DNA of 54,694 bases from Burkholderiales bacterium (GTDB lineage: Bacteria; Pseudomonadota; Gammaproteobacteria; Burkholderiales; SG8-39). The stretch's first letter is position 1; every line of letters begins with the position of its first letter. Of the stretch, positions 16,330-24,683 are shown piece after piece. A model generated the notes under the pieces. The model searched no databases. It worked only from the letters and a program-made list of their open reading frames with translations, and was not told the DNA's origin. A program made the translations under genes and the position numbers. Location: positions 1 to 54,694 of the forward strand of contig JACZJU010000175.1 in the NCBI GenBank assembly GCA_014860395.1, in the 5' to 3' direction.

Positions 16330-17793
16330 ATGGCAGTGAGCTTGCCCGGCATCAGCGCCACCAGCGGAACTTTGACGGCATCCGGAGTCGGCTCGGGTAT
16401 AGACATCAAGGGGCTGGTCAGCCAGTTGATGGCGGTGGAGCAGCGGCCATTGACGCTGCTCGCGCAAAAAGAATCCGATTTTCAGTTCAAGCTCACCAGC
16501 CTGGGCTCGGTCCAGGGCAGCTTGTCCTCCCTGCAATCCGCAGCGCAGGCGCTCGCTGCGGCAAGTACCGCGACTTACGGAGCTTCCGCAAGCGATACCA
16601 CCATACTGAGTGCGACGGCCGACAGCACTGCCGCGAGCGGAAGTTACTCGGTCAGCGTCACCGCGCTGGCGCAAGTGCAAAAACTCGTCTCCCCCACGGG
16701 GCAGGCAAGCACGACTGCAGCCATCGGCACGGGCGCCGCAACCACGCTCACGCTGACGCTGGGCACGATCACCGGCACCCCGGTCGATGGCCAATACGCG
16801 TCCGCCGGCTTCGACGCCGATCCGCTCAAGACGCCGGTGACTTTGACCATAGACAGCAGCAACAACACCCTCGCAGGGATCCGCGACGCGATCAATGCCG
16901 CCGGCGCGGGGGTCACCGCCAGCATCATCAACGACGGCAGCGGCTCGCCCTACCGCCTGACCCTGACCTCGAACGCGACCGGCGCGGCGAGCAGCATGAA
17001 ACTGTCGGTGGCCGGCGACGCAGCTATCGCTTCGCTGCTCGAATACGATCCGACTGCGCCGGCGCAAAACTTCAATGAAACCCAGACCGCGCAGGATGTC
17101 ACCGGGCTTGTCGTCAACGGCGTGGCTATCGCCAGCGCCACCAACAGCGTCGCCGGCGCGATCCAGGGCGTGACGCTCAACCTCGCAAAGCCGACGACCA
17201 GCGGCGCGGTTACCGTCACCGTCCAGCGCGACAACAGCAAGCTGACTTCGGCACTGGGCGCTTTGGTGAATGCCTATAACAGCGCCAACAAGACAATCGC
17301 CGCCGCCACCGCCAAGGGCGCGGTGTTGCAGGGCGACTGGGCGGTGCTCAGCCTGCAGCGCCAGGTGCGCACCATCCTCGGCAGCGCGCAGAGTGCCGGC
17401 GGCGCCTATACGACCTTGTCGCAACTCGGCGTCAGCTTTCAGAAAGACGGAACGCTCGCGCTCGATTCGGCCAAGCTGAACACCGCGTTGTCGGCGAATG
17501 TCGGCGACGTCGCCGCCCTGGCTGCCGCGATCGGAGGCGCAGTCAAGAGCACCGTCGACGATCTCCTGGGGCCGACCGGCCCGATCACCAACGAGACTGC
17601 CGGCATCAACCGCTCGATCAAGGACATCGGCTCGCAGCGCATAAATATCCAGAGCCGCCTGGATGCGACGGAGGCGCGCTACCAGGCGCAGTTCAACGCG
17701 CTCGACACGCTGCTGAGCAGCATGAATTCCATGAGCAGCTTTCTGTCCCAGCAGCTGGACAATCTTCCGAACTACTACAACACGCAGAAATAG
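16330..17793 (+). CDS. fliD: Filament cap protein FliD
   Basis: A 487-residue cap protein that sits at the filament tip and folds incoming flagellin. N-terminal features are GVGSGIDIKGLVSQLMAVEQ and SGSYSVSVTALAQ; the C-terminal coiled region contains INIQSRLDATEARYQAQFNA and ends LSQQLDNLPNYYNTQK. The middle is variable. It has its own sigma-28 promoter. fliS follows 14 bases later, as expected for a cap-chaperone operon. Confidence 0.96.
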   Translation: MAVSLPGISATSGTLTASGVGSGIDIKGLVSQLMAVEQRPLTLLAQKESDFQFKLTSLGSVQGSLSSLQSAAQALAAASTATYGASASDTTILSATADSTAASGSYSVSVTALAQVQKLVSPTGQASTTAAIGTGAATTLTLTLGTITGTPVDGQYASAGFDADPLKTPVTLTIDSSNNTLAGIRDAINAAGAGVTASIINDGSGSPYRLTLTSNATGAASSMKLSVAGDAAIASLLEYDPTAPAQNFNETQTAQDVTGLVVNGVAIASATNSVAGAIQGVTLNLAKPTTSGAVTVTVQRDNSKLTSALGALVNAYNSANKTIAAATAKGAVLQGDWAVLSLQRQVRTILGSAQSAGGAYTTLSQLGVSFQKDGTLALDSAKLNTALSANVGDVAALAAAIGGAVKSTVDDLLGPTGPITNETAGINRSIKDIGSQRINIQSRLDATEARYQAQFNALDTLLSSMNSMSSFLSQQLDNLPNYYNTQK

Positions 17794-17807
17794 AAAGGAC
17801 GGTGCAC

Positions 17808-18272
17808 ATGTTTCCCGCGAATCCCCGCGCCGCAATGAACGCCTACCGCAGCGTGGGCGTCGAATCCATCGTGGCATCGGCCAGCCCGCACCGGCTGATC
17901 ATGATGCTGTTCGAAGGCGCCAGTGCGGCGGTGTCTTCGGCGAGGGTGCACCTGCGCGAGCGCAATGTCCCGGCCAAGTGCAAGGCCATCTCCCAGGCGA
18001 TGGCGATCATCGACGGCGGCCTCAAGGCGAGCCTGGACCTGAAGGTGGGCGGCGATCTGGCGCAAAACCTGTCCGACCTGTACGCCTACATGACGCAGCG
18101 CCTGCTCCATGCCAACCTCAACAACGACGACGCGGCACTCGAAGAGGTGTCAAAACTTTTGCAGCAACTCGGCAGCGCCTGGGCGACCCTCGCGGCGACG
18201 CCGGCTGCGGCTGCTGCGAATCCCGACACGCCGCCGCGGCAGCGCGCCGCCACCTCCTACGGAAACATCTGA
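17808..18272 (+). CDS. fliS: Flagellin export chaperone FliS
   Basis: A 154-residue helical chaperone that binds the flagellin C-terminus in the cytoplasm. Typical segments are AYRSVGVESIVASASPHRLI, MLFEGASAAV, KCKAISQAMAIIDGGLKASL and LSDLYAYMTQRLLHANLNND. The ATG at 17808 is chosen because AAAGGA lies eight bases upstream. The stop is directly followed by the fliT start. The C-terminal 30 residues are Ala/Pro-rich and probably disordered. Confidence 0.95.
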   Translation: MFPANPRAAMNAYRSVGVESIVASASPHRLIMMLFEGASAAVSSARVHLRERNVPAKCKAISQAMAIIDGGLKASLDLKVGGDLAQNLSDLYAYMTQRLLHANLNNDDAALEEVSKLLQQLGSAWATLAATPAAAAANPDTPPRQRAATSYGNI

Positions 18273-18614
18273 ATGACGAACGCACACGAACATATCCTCG
18301 ACGTCTACTCGTCGATCTCCGCCAAGACCGGAGAGATGCTGGAGGCGGCGAAAGCGGGCGACTGGGACCGGCTGGTGCAGTTGGAGCACGACTGCCGTGC
18401 GCTGATCGAGACGCTGAAACAAAGCGATGCCGGCGCCGAAGTAGGCGCGAGATTCCTGCAGCGCAAGGTCGCGCTCATTCGCAAGGTGCTCGCCGACGAT
18501 GCCGAAATACGCAAATTCACCGAGCCGTGGATGACTCAGCTCGAGGCTTACCTCGGCAACGCACGCCGCGAGCACAAATTGCAACGCGCGTATGAAAGCG
18601 ACCACGGCGGCTAG
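18273..18614 (+). CDS. fliT: FliT-like flagellar chaperone
   Basis: A 113-residue all-helical protein starting right after the fliS stop. It matches FliT by size, position and pattern (ILDVYSSISAKTGEMLEAA, GDWDRLVQLEHDCRALI). FliT holds FliD before export and in enterobacteria also binds FlhDC; the second role is not expected without FlhDC. Sequence identity in this family is low, so the call rests largely on order and fold. Confidence 0.85.
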   Translation: MTNAHEHILDVYSSISAKTGEMLEAAKAGDWDRLVQLEHDCRALIETLKQSDAGAEVGARFLQRKVALIRKVLADDAEIRKFTEPWMTQLEAYLGNARREHKLQRAYESDHGG

Positions 18615-18707
18615 CGCCTGCAAGCGGCTGCCAGACACATGTTCACGCGGCTGGACCGGGTGAACGTGAGCCGAGAACACATCCCCGCATTTGGATACAG
18701 CGTCCTG

Positions 18708-18726
18708 GCGTGCGCACGGCGCACGC
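18708..18726. other. Hairpin after fliT
   Basis: GCGTGCGC-ACG-GCGCACGC, a perfect 8-bp stem in the 191-base gap between fliT and the fliK-like gene. There is no T-run. No gene is convincing in this gap. Confidence 0.4.
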
Positions 18727-18805
18727 GAGGCCCCGCAGCAAAGCGCCACTTAAGGAGATTGGGCGCGCGCTGATTCGTCGCAGGCGACACTGAGGAACCA
18801 AGGTC

Positions 18806-20053
18806 ATGCTTCCGGTCATTTTGCTGAAGGGCGTCGAACCGGTCACGCCGGGCAAGCCCATAGGCAGCGGCCGGGCCGATGCCCTGCGCCTGCTGCCGCA
18901 GCTCGACCCGGGGGACATACTCAGTGCCCGCGTCGAAGCCAAGCTCCCCGACGGGAGCTACAAGGTCATGGTGGCCGGCCAGCCGCTGCGCATGAATCTG
19001 CCCTCGTATATCGCCCCCGGCGATACGCTCGAACTCGCTTTCGTCTCGCGCGATCCGCGGCTGACCTTCGTGCTCAAGAACATGCAGCAGGCGGCGCCCG
19101 CGCCGGCACCGGCATCTGCGCCAACGACGGCGCCGCTATTGTCGGCCGCCGGCCGGTCGGCTACCGCGGGCCTGGCGCAACCGGGCGAACCGGGACTGCC
19201 CTCGAGCGCCGCTCCCGCCGACACGCTGGAGCTCGCTCTGGTGACGCACGAATCACGGCTCGCGCCTGCGCCCAAAAGTGCACCGCAGACGGCGCAAGCA
19301 CCGGCACCGGCACCAGCAATTGTTTTGTCGGCCGCCGGCCGCCTGGTTGCTGCGACCATGCTGCAACCGGGCGAGGTGGCCCTTCCGGTGGCTGCGTCGG
19401 CCACGGCGCCGCTAATGGCAGCCCCGCCCGCGGACGGCGCACAGCTGGCGATCGCGCTCGCGCGCACGCTTGCGGGCAGCGGATTGTTCTACGAATCGCA
19501 TCAGGCCGCCTGGGTCGCCGGCAAGCTCGATCTGGCGCAGATCCGGCAAGAGCCGCAGGCGCGGCTGACGCAGAGCGCGCCCGCGCGCGCCGCCGATACG
19601 GCGGCCGCGGCAGCGGCGGCCGAACTCCCCGCCGCGGGCACAGCACGCTTACAGCAGTCGAGCGTGCAGCAGACGATACATCCTCACACGGTTCCATTGG
19701 TACAGCAGCAGCTTGCAGCGCTCGACGCCGGGAAGGTCATGATGCAGTTGGAGATCTGGCCGAAGCAATGGATGCAATGGGAAATCGAGGAGCAGCAGAG
19801 CGGCACGGGGCGCGAAGCGGACGCAGATACGCCGCAAAGCTGGAATACCGAGCTGCGGCTGCAGTTGCCACTGCTGGGCGAACTCAAGGCTGCGCTGAGT
19901 ATCGCCGGCGACGGCGTGCGCATCAGGCTCGAGACCGCCAACGCCAGCAGCGCGGCGCTGTTGCGCGAACACAGCGCCTCCTTGCAGACGGCGTTGGCCG
20001 CCGCCGGCGTGCCGCCCGCGGGCATCGCGATCGCGCAACATGAACAAGCCTGA
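18806..20053 (+). CDS. Second FliK-like hook-length/export protein
   Basis: A 415-residue protein distinct from the FliK at 30048. Its C-terminal domain (about 300-410) has the FliK/Flg_hook pattern VMMQLEIWPKQWMQWEIEE, LRLQLPLLGELKAAL and DGVRIRLETA. The first 70 residues contain a small beta domain (GDILSARVEAKLPDGSYKV). Between them is an imperfect internal duplication of about 57 residues (73-133 and 139-194), each copy with DTLELA, an Ala/Pro run, LSAAGR and QPGE. It overlaps flhX by 14 bases. This fliK2-flhX pairing suggests a joint role in export switching (inference). Confidence 0.75.
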   Translation: MLPVILLKGVEPVTPGKPIGSGRADALRLLPQLDPGDILSARVEAKLPDGSYKVMVAGQPLRMNLPSYIAPGDTLELAFVSRDPRLTFVLKNMQQAAPAPAPASAPTTAPLLSAAGRSATAGLAQPGEPGLPSSAAPADTLELALVTHESRLAPAPKSAPQTAQAPAPAPAIVLSAAGRLVAATMLQPGEVALPVAASATAPLMAAPPADGAQLAIALARTLAGSGLFYESHQAAWVAGKLDLAQIRQEPQARLTQSAPARAADTAAAAAAAELPAAGTARLQQSSVQQTIHPHTVPLVQQQLAALDAGKVMMQLEIWPKQWMQWEIEEQQSGTGREADADTPQSWNTELRLQLPLLGELKAALSIAGDGVRIRLETANASSAALLREHSASLQTALAAAGVPPAGIAIAQHEQA

Positions 20054-20477
20054 AGCGCCGCTCCCCGGCCGCGCCGCTGCGCCGAACGGTGCGGCGATCT
20101 CGGCACAGCCGGCCAATGCCCTGGAATTCGACCCGCAGCAAGCTGCGATCGCCCTCGCCTACAACGGCGACAACGACGCACCCAGGGTCGTTGCCAAGGG
20201 ACGCGGTCTTTTGGCGCAGGCGATCATCGAGCGTGCGCACCAACACGGCGTGTACGTGCACGAATCCAGAGAGCTGGTGGCGCTGCTGATTCAGGTGGAT
20301 CTGGACCAGCGTATCCCCCCGGCGCTCTATCGCGCCGTGGCCGAGCTGCTGGCATGGGTATATCGGCTCGAGCAAAACAGCTCCGCGCGGCCCGCCGCCA
20401 TCGACGACGACAATTTGCCGCGATTGGCTTACGCGCCCGGCGCTGCGGACAATAGCGGAGATTTCGATGAAGCCTGA
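20040..20477 (+). CDS. flhX: FlhX, stand-alone FlhB C-terminal domain homologue
   Basis: A 145-residue protein matching the cytoplasmic C-terminal part of FlhB after the autocleavage site: ALAYNGDNDAPRVVAKGRG, IIERAHQHGVYVHES, LVALLIQVDLDQRIPPALY and AVAELLAWVYRLEQ. It lacks the membrane domain and the NPTH cleavage motif. Such FlhX proteins can partly replace the FlhB C-terminus in export. The start overlaps the fliK-like gene, implying translational coupling. FliK is the natural partner of FlhB, which fits the gene order. Full flhB is outside the window. Confidence 0.9.
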   Translation: MNKPEAPLPGRAAAPNGAAISAQPANALEFDPQQAAIALAYNGDNDAPRVVAKGRGLLAQAIIERAHQHGVYVHESRELVALLIQVDLDQRIPPALYRAVAELLAWVYRLEQNSSARPAAIDDDNLPRLAYAPGAADNSGDFDEA

Positions 20478-20539
20478 GCGTGCATCGGCGGGGAGATTTG
20501 CGGGGAGGCTGGGCGCAATGCGTAAGCGCCGGCCGGAAA

Positions 20540-20548
20540 TGCTATAGA
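20540..20548 (+). promoter_or_regulatory. Possible extended -10 promoter of the PilZ gene
   Basis: TGC-TATAGA, an extended -10 pattern, 31 bases before the ATG at 20579, just after the flhX stop. No clear -35. Confidence 0.35.
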
Positions 20549-20578
20549 ATCGCCTCAGCTGACGAGATCGACACCAAC

Positions 20579-21352
20579 ATGACAGATCGCACCGAAGACT
20601 CGCTGAAACCCGAGCCCGCGAGCGCCGACCAGAGCAGGTACCTGATCCACTCGCGCCTGGAAATCGCTGCGATCCTGAAGACGCTAAGCCGGTCCGGCCG
20701 CATGGTCACGGCGTATTTCGGCGCCGACGATGACTTCATTCTCACCTCCATTCTCGCGGTCAACGCCGATCAGAACACGGCATTCATCGATTGCGACGCG
20801 AACGCCGCCTCCAGCCGGCGCGCGCTGCAGGCGAAGAACATCACGTTCGTCGCCGTGCACGATCGCATCAAGATCCAGTTTTCCGCCGCGTCCCTGAGCC
20901 AGACGCGCCTGGACGGCCGCGATGTTTTCAGCATGCCGATACCGGCGACACTGCTGCGCCTGCAGCGGCGCGAGTATTTTCGCATCACCACGCCGCTCAC
21001 CCGGCCGCTGGTGTGCATCATCGATGAGCAGGCCTCGCCCGAGCGCGAGCAGACCGAAATGGTCATTGTCGACATCAGCTGCGGCGGGGTCGCCGTCATC
21101 GATCCCGCCGAGCCGGCCGAAATCGAAGTCGGCGCGCGTCTGCGCGGCTGCCGCATACCACTGCCCGAGATCGGCCAGGTGGCAGTGGATATCGTGGTGA
21201 AAAGCGCGTCCGAAGTCACGCTCAAGAACGGCAAGACGCAGCGGCACGCCGGATGCGAATTCCTGAATATGAAGGAACGCGACCGCGGGCTGATTCAGCG
21301 CTACATCAGCAGGCTCGAACGCGAGCGCACCCATCGCGGCGGCGCGCGCTGA
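20579..21352 (+). CDS. ycgR: YcgR-like c-di-GMP effector (YcgR-N plus PilZ)
   Basis: A 257-residue cytoplasmic protein from the ATG at 20579. The N-terminal YcgR-type beta domain (about 20-120) is followed by a PilZ domain whose c-di-GMP motifs are intact: RREYFR (RxxxR) and DISCGGVAV (D/NxSxxG), with GCEFLNM near the end. YcgR with c-di-GMP brakes the motor through the switch or stator. Near the GGDEF and EAL genes of this window it is the obvious receptor for their signal. It is convergent with fliE and is followed by the Y1/X1 hairpins. Confidence 0.92.
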   Translation: MTDRTEDSLKPEPASADQSRYLIHSRLEIAAILKTLSRSGRMVTAYFGADDDFILTSILAVNADQNTAFIDCDANAASSRRALQAKNITFVAVHDRIKIQFSAASLSQTRLDGRDVFSMPIPATLLRLQRREYFRITTPLTRPLVCIIDEQASPEREQTEMVIVDISCGGVAVIDPAEPAEIEVGARLRGCRIPLPEIGQVAVDIVVKSASEVTLKNGKTQRHAGCEFLNMKERDRGLIQRYISRLERERTHRGGAR

Positions 21353-21396
21353 AGACGGCGCAGTCCGTCCCCGGCATTGAAAGAAAGCCACCCCAG

Positions 21397-21515
21397 ACCG
21401 CTGTTTTTTTCATCCATAACCGTGTTTTCCGCGCGGACACGCTTCACCTCCGCGCGCAAAACACGGTTGGCGCGCGCGAGCGCGCAATGTTCGCCCACCG
21501 ATATTGGTTAAAGCG
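21397..21515 (+). repeat. Y hairpin element, copy 1
   Basis: Stem arms AACCGTGTTTTCCGCGCGGA (21418-21437) and TCCGCGCGCAAAACACGGTT (21449-21468), 19 of 20 paired, loop CACGCTTCACC. A T-run precedes it and a GC-rich tail follows. Conserved with 36077-36195 in the same orientation, with compensating stem changes. Confidence 0.85.
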
Positions 21516-21542
21516 GGGCTGCCTCAGGCTGCGGCACCCGGA

Positions 21543-21623
21543 CTTGCGCGGACGGCGACCCGTCCGCGCGGATCGCCGATTGCGTGCGGATAAAAAGCAC
21601 ATCCGCACGCAATCGACGATCTC
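21543..21623 (+). repeat. X double-hairpin element, copy 1
   Basis: Small stem GCGCGGACGG / CCGTCCGCGC (21546-21569), then a 21-bp stem 21571-21591 / 21601-21621 with one mismatch and an A-rich loop. Conserved with 35980-36059. It occupies the junction of the convergent PilZ and fliE genes (21353-21718), where I see no gene. Confidence 0.85.
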
Positions 21624-21718
21624 GTATAAGGACCCTCCTGTCACGGTTTTATCTATGCCCTGACAGGCAACCGCATTTCGATAGCAGGCGCCCGGCCTAG
21701 CTATCGATCTTCGCAACC

Positions 21719-22039
21719 TCAGACCTGCATGTTCATGATGTCGTGGTAGGCCGATACCAGGCGGTTGCGCACCTGCACCATCTGCTGGAACGATATATTC
21801 GCCTTCTGCATCGAAACCATCACGTCGTTCAGGCTGGCGTTGGGCGCCCCGAGCTCGAAGTCGCGCGCCAGGCTCGTGGCATCGACCTGTTTCGCGTTGA
21901 TGCCGTCGAGCGAACTTTTCAGCAGCGCGGCGAAATCCGTGCCTGCGACTTTCGCGGCTGCTGCCTGCGCCGGCGGCTTTCCGGTTGCGGCCGCCGCGCG
22001 CAGCTGACCTAGCAGGTTGTCTATAGCGCTGGTATCCAT
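21719..22039 (-). CDS. fliE: Hook-basal body protein FliE
   Basis: A 106-residue junction protein linking the MS ring to the proximal rod. The C-terminal half is typical (FAALLKSSLDGINAKQVDA, ELGAPNASLNDVMVSMQKAN, ISFQQMVQVRNRLVSAYHDI). It is transcribed after fleR on the minus strand, apart from fliF, which runs the other way. An R1 element sits between fleR and its start. Confidence 0.95.
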   Translation of the reverse strand: MDTSAIDNLLGQLRAAAATGKPPAQAAAAKVAGTDFAALLKSSLDGINAKQVDATSLARDFELGAPNASLNDVMVSMQKANISFQQMVQVRNRLVSAYHDIMNMQV

Positions 22040-22085
22040 ATGCCTTTCCTCACGTCGATGCGTTCTTGAAACTGAGTGGAAATCT

Positions 22086-22185
22086 GTAACAGGATGAGGT
22101 GACCCTAGTGCGAACGGAAGGGTCCCACTCCTTCCTTTGCCCCTCGTGCTCCCCTAAGTCGGAGCGCAGCAAAACGGCTTTGGCT
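22086..22185 (-). repeat. R1 intergenic element, copy A
   Basis: Minus-strand reading: stem AGCCAAA/TTTTGCT (22168-22185), the core GGGGAGCACGAGGGG (22140-22154), then an extended second hairpin ending CCTCATCCTGTTACAG. It fills the fleR-fliE gap in the fliE sense direction. The loop of the second hairpin is longer than in other copies. Confidence 0.65.
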
Positions 22186-22198
22186 ACGGCTTCCAAAG

Positions 22199-23548
22199 CT
22201 ATGCCGCTCCGCCTTCCATCCGGTACTGCTGCAGCTTGTAGCGCAATGCGCGCTCGCTGATGCCCAGCCTTTCCACCGCGAGCTTGCGCGAACCGTTGAC
22301 CGCCAGCAGCGTTTCCATGATATGCGCCCGCTCCAGCGACTTCATGTCCATGGGCGCGCCCGGGGTAACGGCTTCGCCTTGCGCCTGACGTTCGGACTGC
22401 GGCGCCACCTGCGGTGCCGGCGCCGCGCCGAAGTCGAGTTCGGCCGCATCGATCAGATCGCCGGCGGCCAGTATCACTGCGCGCTGCACTACGTTTTCCA
22501 GTTCGCGCACATTGCCCGGCCACAGGTGCGCCAGCAGGGCTTGCTCGGCGCTTGCGGCCAAGCGCAGCTGCGGCCGGCCCATGACCTGCGCATGCCCCGC
22601 GACGCAACGGCGCGCCAGCGGCACGATGTCGGCGGGACGCTCGCGCAACGACAGCAGCTGCAGCGGAAACACGTTCAGGCGGTAATACAGATCTTCGCGG
22701 AACGTGCCCGCGGCGACGCACGCGCCGAGGTCGCGGTTGGTGGTGGCGATGACGCGGATGTCGATCGCCAGCGCCTTCTTCGCACCCACGCGCTCGACTT
22801 CGCGCTCCTGCAGCACGCGCAGCAGCTTGGCCTGCAGGGGCAGCGGTATTTCGGAGATTTCGTCGAGCAGCAGGGTGCCCCCCTGCGCCTGCTCGAATTT
22901 GCCGGCCTGCGCCTGGTTGGCGCCGGTGAACGCACCGCGCTCGTGGCCGAACAGCGTGGCCTCGATCAGATTGTCCGGAATCGCGGCGCAGTTGATGGCG
23001 ACGAACGCCTGGTCGGCGCGCGGCGAATGGCGGTGAATGTAGCGCGCCAGCACTTCCTTGCCGGTGCCGCTCTCGCCCGAGAGCAGCACCGTGGTCGCCG
23101 AAGCGGCCACGCGCTCGGCCAGCGCCAGCAACGCGGCCGACTTCGGATCGGCGGCGACGATGCCCTCGTCGTCTTCGGCCACCGGCTGCAGGCGGTAGCG
23201 CTGCACCAGTTGCAGCAGGCCCGCCGGCTCGAACGGCTTCGCCAGATAGTCGCTGGCGCCTGCGTGCATCGCCGCGACCGCGCTCTCGATGTCGCCGAAC
23301 GCAGTCATGAGGATCACCGGGATGTGCGCATGGCTGCGCTTGATTTCGCGCAGCAGGCCGAGGCCGTCCATCGGCTGCATCTGGATGTCGCTGATCACCA
23401 GGCCGATGCGACGCCGCTCGATCGCGGTAAGCGCCTCGCCGCCGTCGGCTGCCGGAATGACGGCATAGCCCGCGAGCTCCAGCGTGATGCACAAGGCATC
23501 GCGCAGGTCGCGGTCATCTTCAACAATCAGCAGCGGCAGCGATGTCAT
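22199..23548 (-). CDS. fleR: Sigma-54 response regulator FleR/FlrC
   Basis: A 449-residue NtrC-type activator of sigma-54 flagellar promoters. The receiver carries Asp54 (LVISDIQMQPMDG). The AAA+ domain has Walker A GESGTGKE, the sigma-54 contact loop GAFTGAN, a Walker B region GGTLLLDEI and the arginine-finger region FREDLYYRLNVFPL. A Fis-type helix-turn-helix ends the protein (GSRKLAVERLGISERALRYKL). It overlaps the end of fleS by 29 bases. The sigma-54 sites at 29873 and 47903 are plausible targets. Confidence 0.95.
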   Translation of the reverse strand: MTSLPLLIVEDDRDLRDALCITLELAGYAVIPAADGGEALTAIERRRIGLVISDIQMQPMDGLGLLREIKRSHAHIPVILMTAFGDIESAVAAMHAGASDYLAKPFEPAGLLQLVQRYRLQPVAEDDEGIVAADPKSAALLALAERVAASATTVLLSGESGTGKEVLARYIHRHSPRADQAFVAINCAAIPDNLIEATLFGHERGAFTGANQAQAGKFEQAQGGTLLLDEISEIPLPLQAKLLRVLQEREVERVGAKKALAIDIRVIATTNRDLGACVAAGTFREDLYYRLNVFPLQLLSLRERPADIVPLARRCVAGHAQVMGRPQLRLAASAEQALLAHLWPGNVRELENVVQRAVILAAGDLIDAAELDFGAAPAPQVAPQSERQAQGEAVTPGAPMDMKSLERAHIMETLLAVNGSRKLAVERLGISERALRYKLQQYRMEGGAA

Positions 23549-24425
23549 CTACGACTCCTTGCGTAAAATCGAGCGGCAGGCGCAGCGCGAATTCGCTGCC
23601 CGCACCGCTGGCCGAGCGCACGGCCACGCTGCCGCCGTGCGCCTCGGCCACGGCGCGCACGATGGCCAGCCCCAAGCCGGTGCCGCCGTTGCGCGTGGTG
23701 AAAAACGGCTCGAACAGCCGCGCCTGCACTTCGGGCGCGATGCCGGCGCCGTCGTCGCTCACGCCAAACACAATTTCTGCGTCCGCGCAGGTCGCTGCCA
23801 GGCACACGCGCCCGCCCGGTGCGCAGGCCTGCACCGCGTTTTCAAGCAGACTCAACAAAGCACCAGTCAACGCCTGGCGGTCCGCCCGTAGCATGCGCCC
23901 GGCGCTCTCGTCCCTGAATTCAATAAGCAATCCGCGTGCCAGAGCCTGCGGTTCCATGGTCTGGAAAACCTCGCGCAGCAATTCCGCCGCGGCCACCGGC
24001 TCCACGGCGGCGCTCACGCCGCGCACGAACAGCAGCATGTCCTCGATCAGCCGCTCAAGGTGGCGCAGCCGGTCGACGGTTTTGCCGGCGAAGTCCGCGC
24101 GTTTGGCCGCCGGCAGGTCCGGATTTCCCAAATGCGCGGAGTACAGCAGGGCCGTGGCGAGCGGGGTGCGCAACTGGTGTGCGAGCCGCGCCGCCATCTC
24201 GCCCATCGCGGCCAGGCGCTCCCGGCGCAGCACCGCTTCGCGCTGCGCCTCTTTTTCCTCGAATTGGCGCCGCAGCTCGCCATTGGCGAGCGCGAGTTCG
24301 TGCGTCAGCACCAGGGCCTGCTGCCGCAGTTCCTCATAGGCGACGCATAGGTCCGAGGACGCCAGATTGAACACCTGGAACGCCTGTTCCAGCTGCTGCG
24401 GGCTGAGTGTACCGACCGGATTCAT
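23520..24425 (-). CDS. fleS: Flagellar sensor kinase FleS/FlrB
   Basis: A 301-residue cytoplasmic kinase from the ATG at 24423-24425. A PAS-like/coiled N-terminus leads to a HisKA domain with His83 (ARLAHQLRTPLATALL) and a HATPase domain with N box LLSLLENAVQA, G1 SDDGAGI and G2 GGTGLGLAIV. There are no membrane helices. It would phosphorylate the FleR encoded just downstream to switch on rod and hook genes. It is divergent from fliF; the 24426-24673 gap shows no convincing sigma-54 site. Confidence 0.93.
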   Translation of the reverse strand: MNPVGTLSPQQLEQAFQVFNLASSDLCVAYEELRQQALVLTHELALANGELRRQFEEKEAQREAVLRRERLAAMGEMAARLAHQLRTPLATALLYSAHLGNPDLPAAKRADFAGKTVDRLRHLERLIEDMLLFVRGVSAAVEPVAAAELLREVFQTMEPQALARGLLIEFRDESAGRMLRADRQALTGALLSLLENAVQACAPGGRVCLAATCADAEIVFGVSDDGAGIAPEVQARLFEPFFTTRNGGTGLGLAIVRAVAEAHGGSVAVRSASGAGSEFALRLPLDFTQGVVDDIAAAADC

Positions 24426-24608
24426 GTTTGGTTTGCGCGACGCCTGGGCGCCCGTGTGCTTTCCCCAATTTGACGCCTCACAGACTAGCACCGGGCAATT
24501 CGGCCACGGCGGGCAATAAAGACCGGTAAATGCCCTCTTCTTGCGGGTTTGATACGCGCCGTTTTGCCCATAATCGCTTCAGTCCCTCAATGGAGGGCCG
24601 AAACGAGG

Positions 24609-24683
24609 ATGGCGATCAGCATGAAACGCAAGCAAGCATTCGCCGCCGCCAGCAACGCGGCGGGCAAAACACCATGGCAATAG
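24609..24683 (+). CDS. Possible leader peptide overlapping the fliF start
   Basis: A 24-residue ORF, MAISMKRKQAFAAASNAAGK then TPWQ, starting after ACGAGG and ending 10 bases inside fliF in another frame. Translation of it could couple to fliF, whose own ribosome binding site is weak. It is basic and has no known family, and it may be chance. Confidence 0.25.
   Translation: MAISMKRKQAFAAASNAAGKTPWQ

Noticed and set aside
16327..17877. 516-residue open frame antisense to fliD
   Set aside because: Same kind of shadow; fliD is unmistakable and has its own promoter on the plus strand.
18640..18780. Small ORF between fliT and the fliK-like gene
   Set aside because: No ribosome binding site, Arg-rich composition and a strong hairpin within it.
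21253..21663. ORF through the Y1/X1 hairpins
   Set aside because: Frame exists only because of the palindromes; the equivalent frame at 35980-36282 differs at stem positions in a way that keeps pairing, not protein.
22050..23492. 480-residue minus-strand frame over fleR
   Set aside because: Out-of-frame shadow of fleR; no domains, Arg/Ala/Gly-rich.
24480..24560. Possible sigma-54 site before fliF
   Set aside because: Best GG...GC pair is 9 bases apart and lacks TGGCAC and TTGC features.
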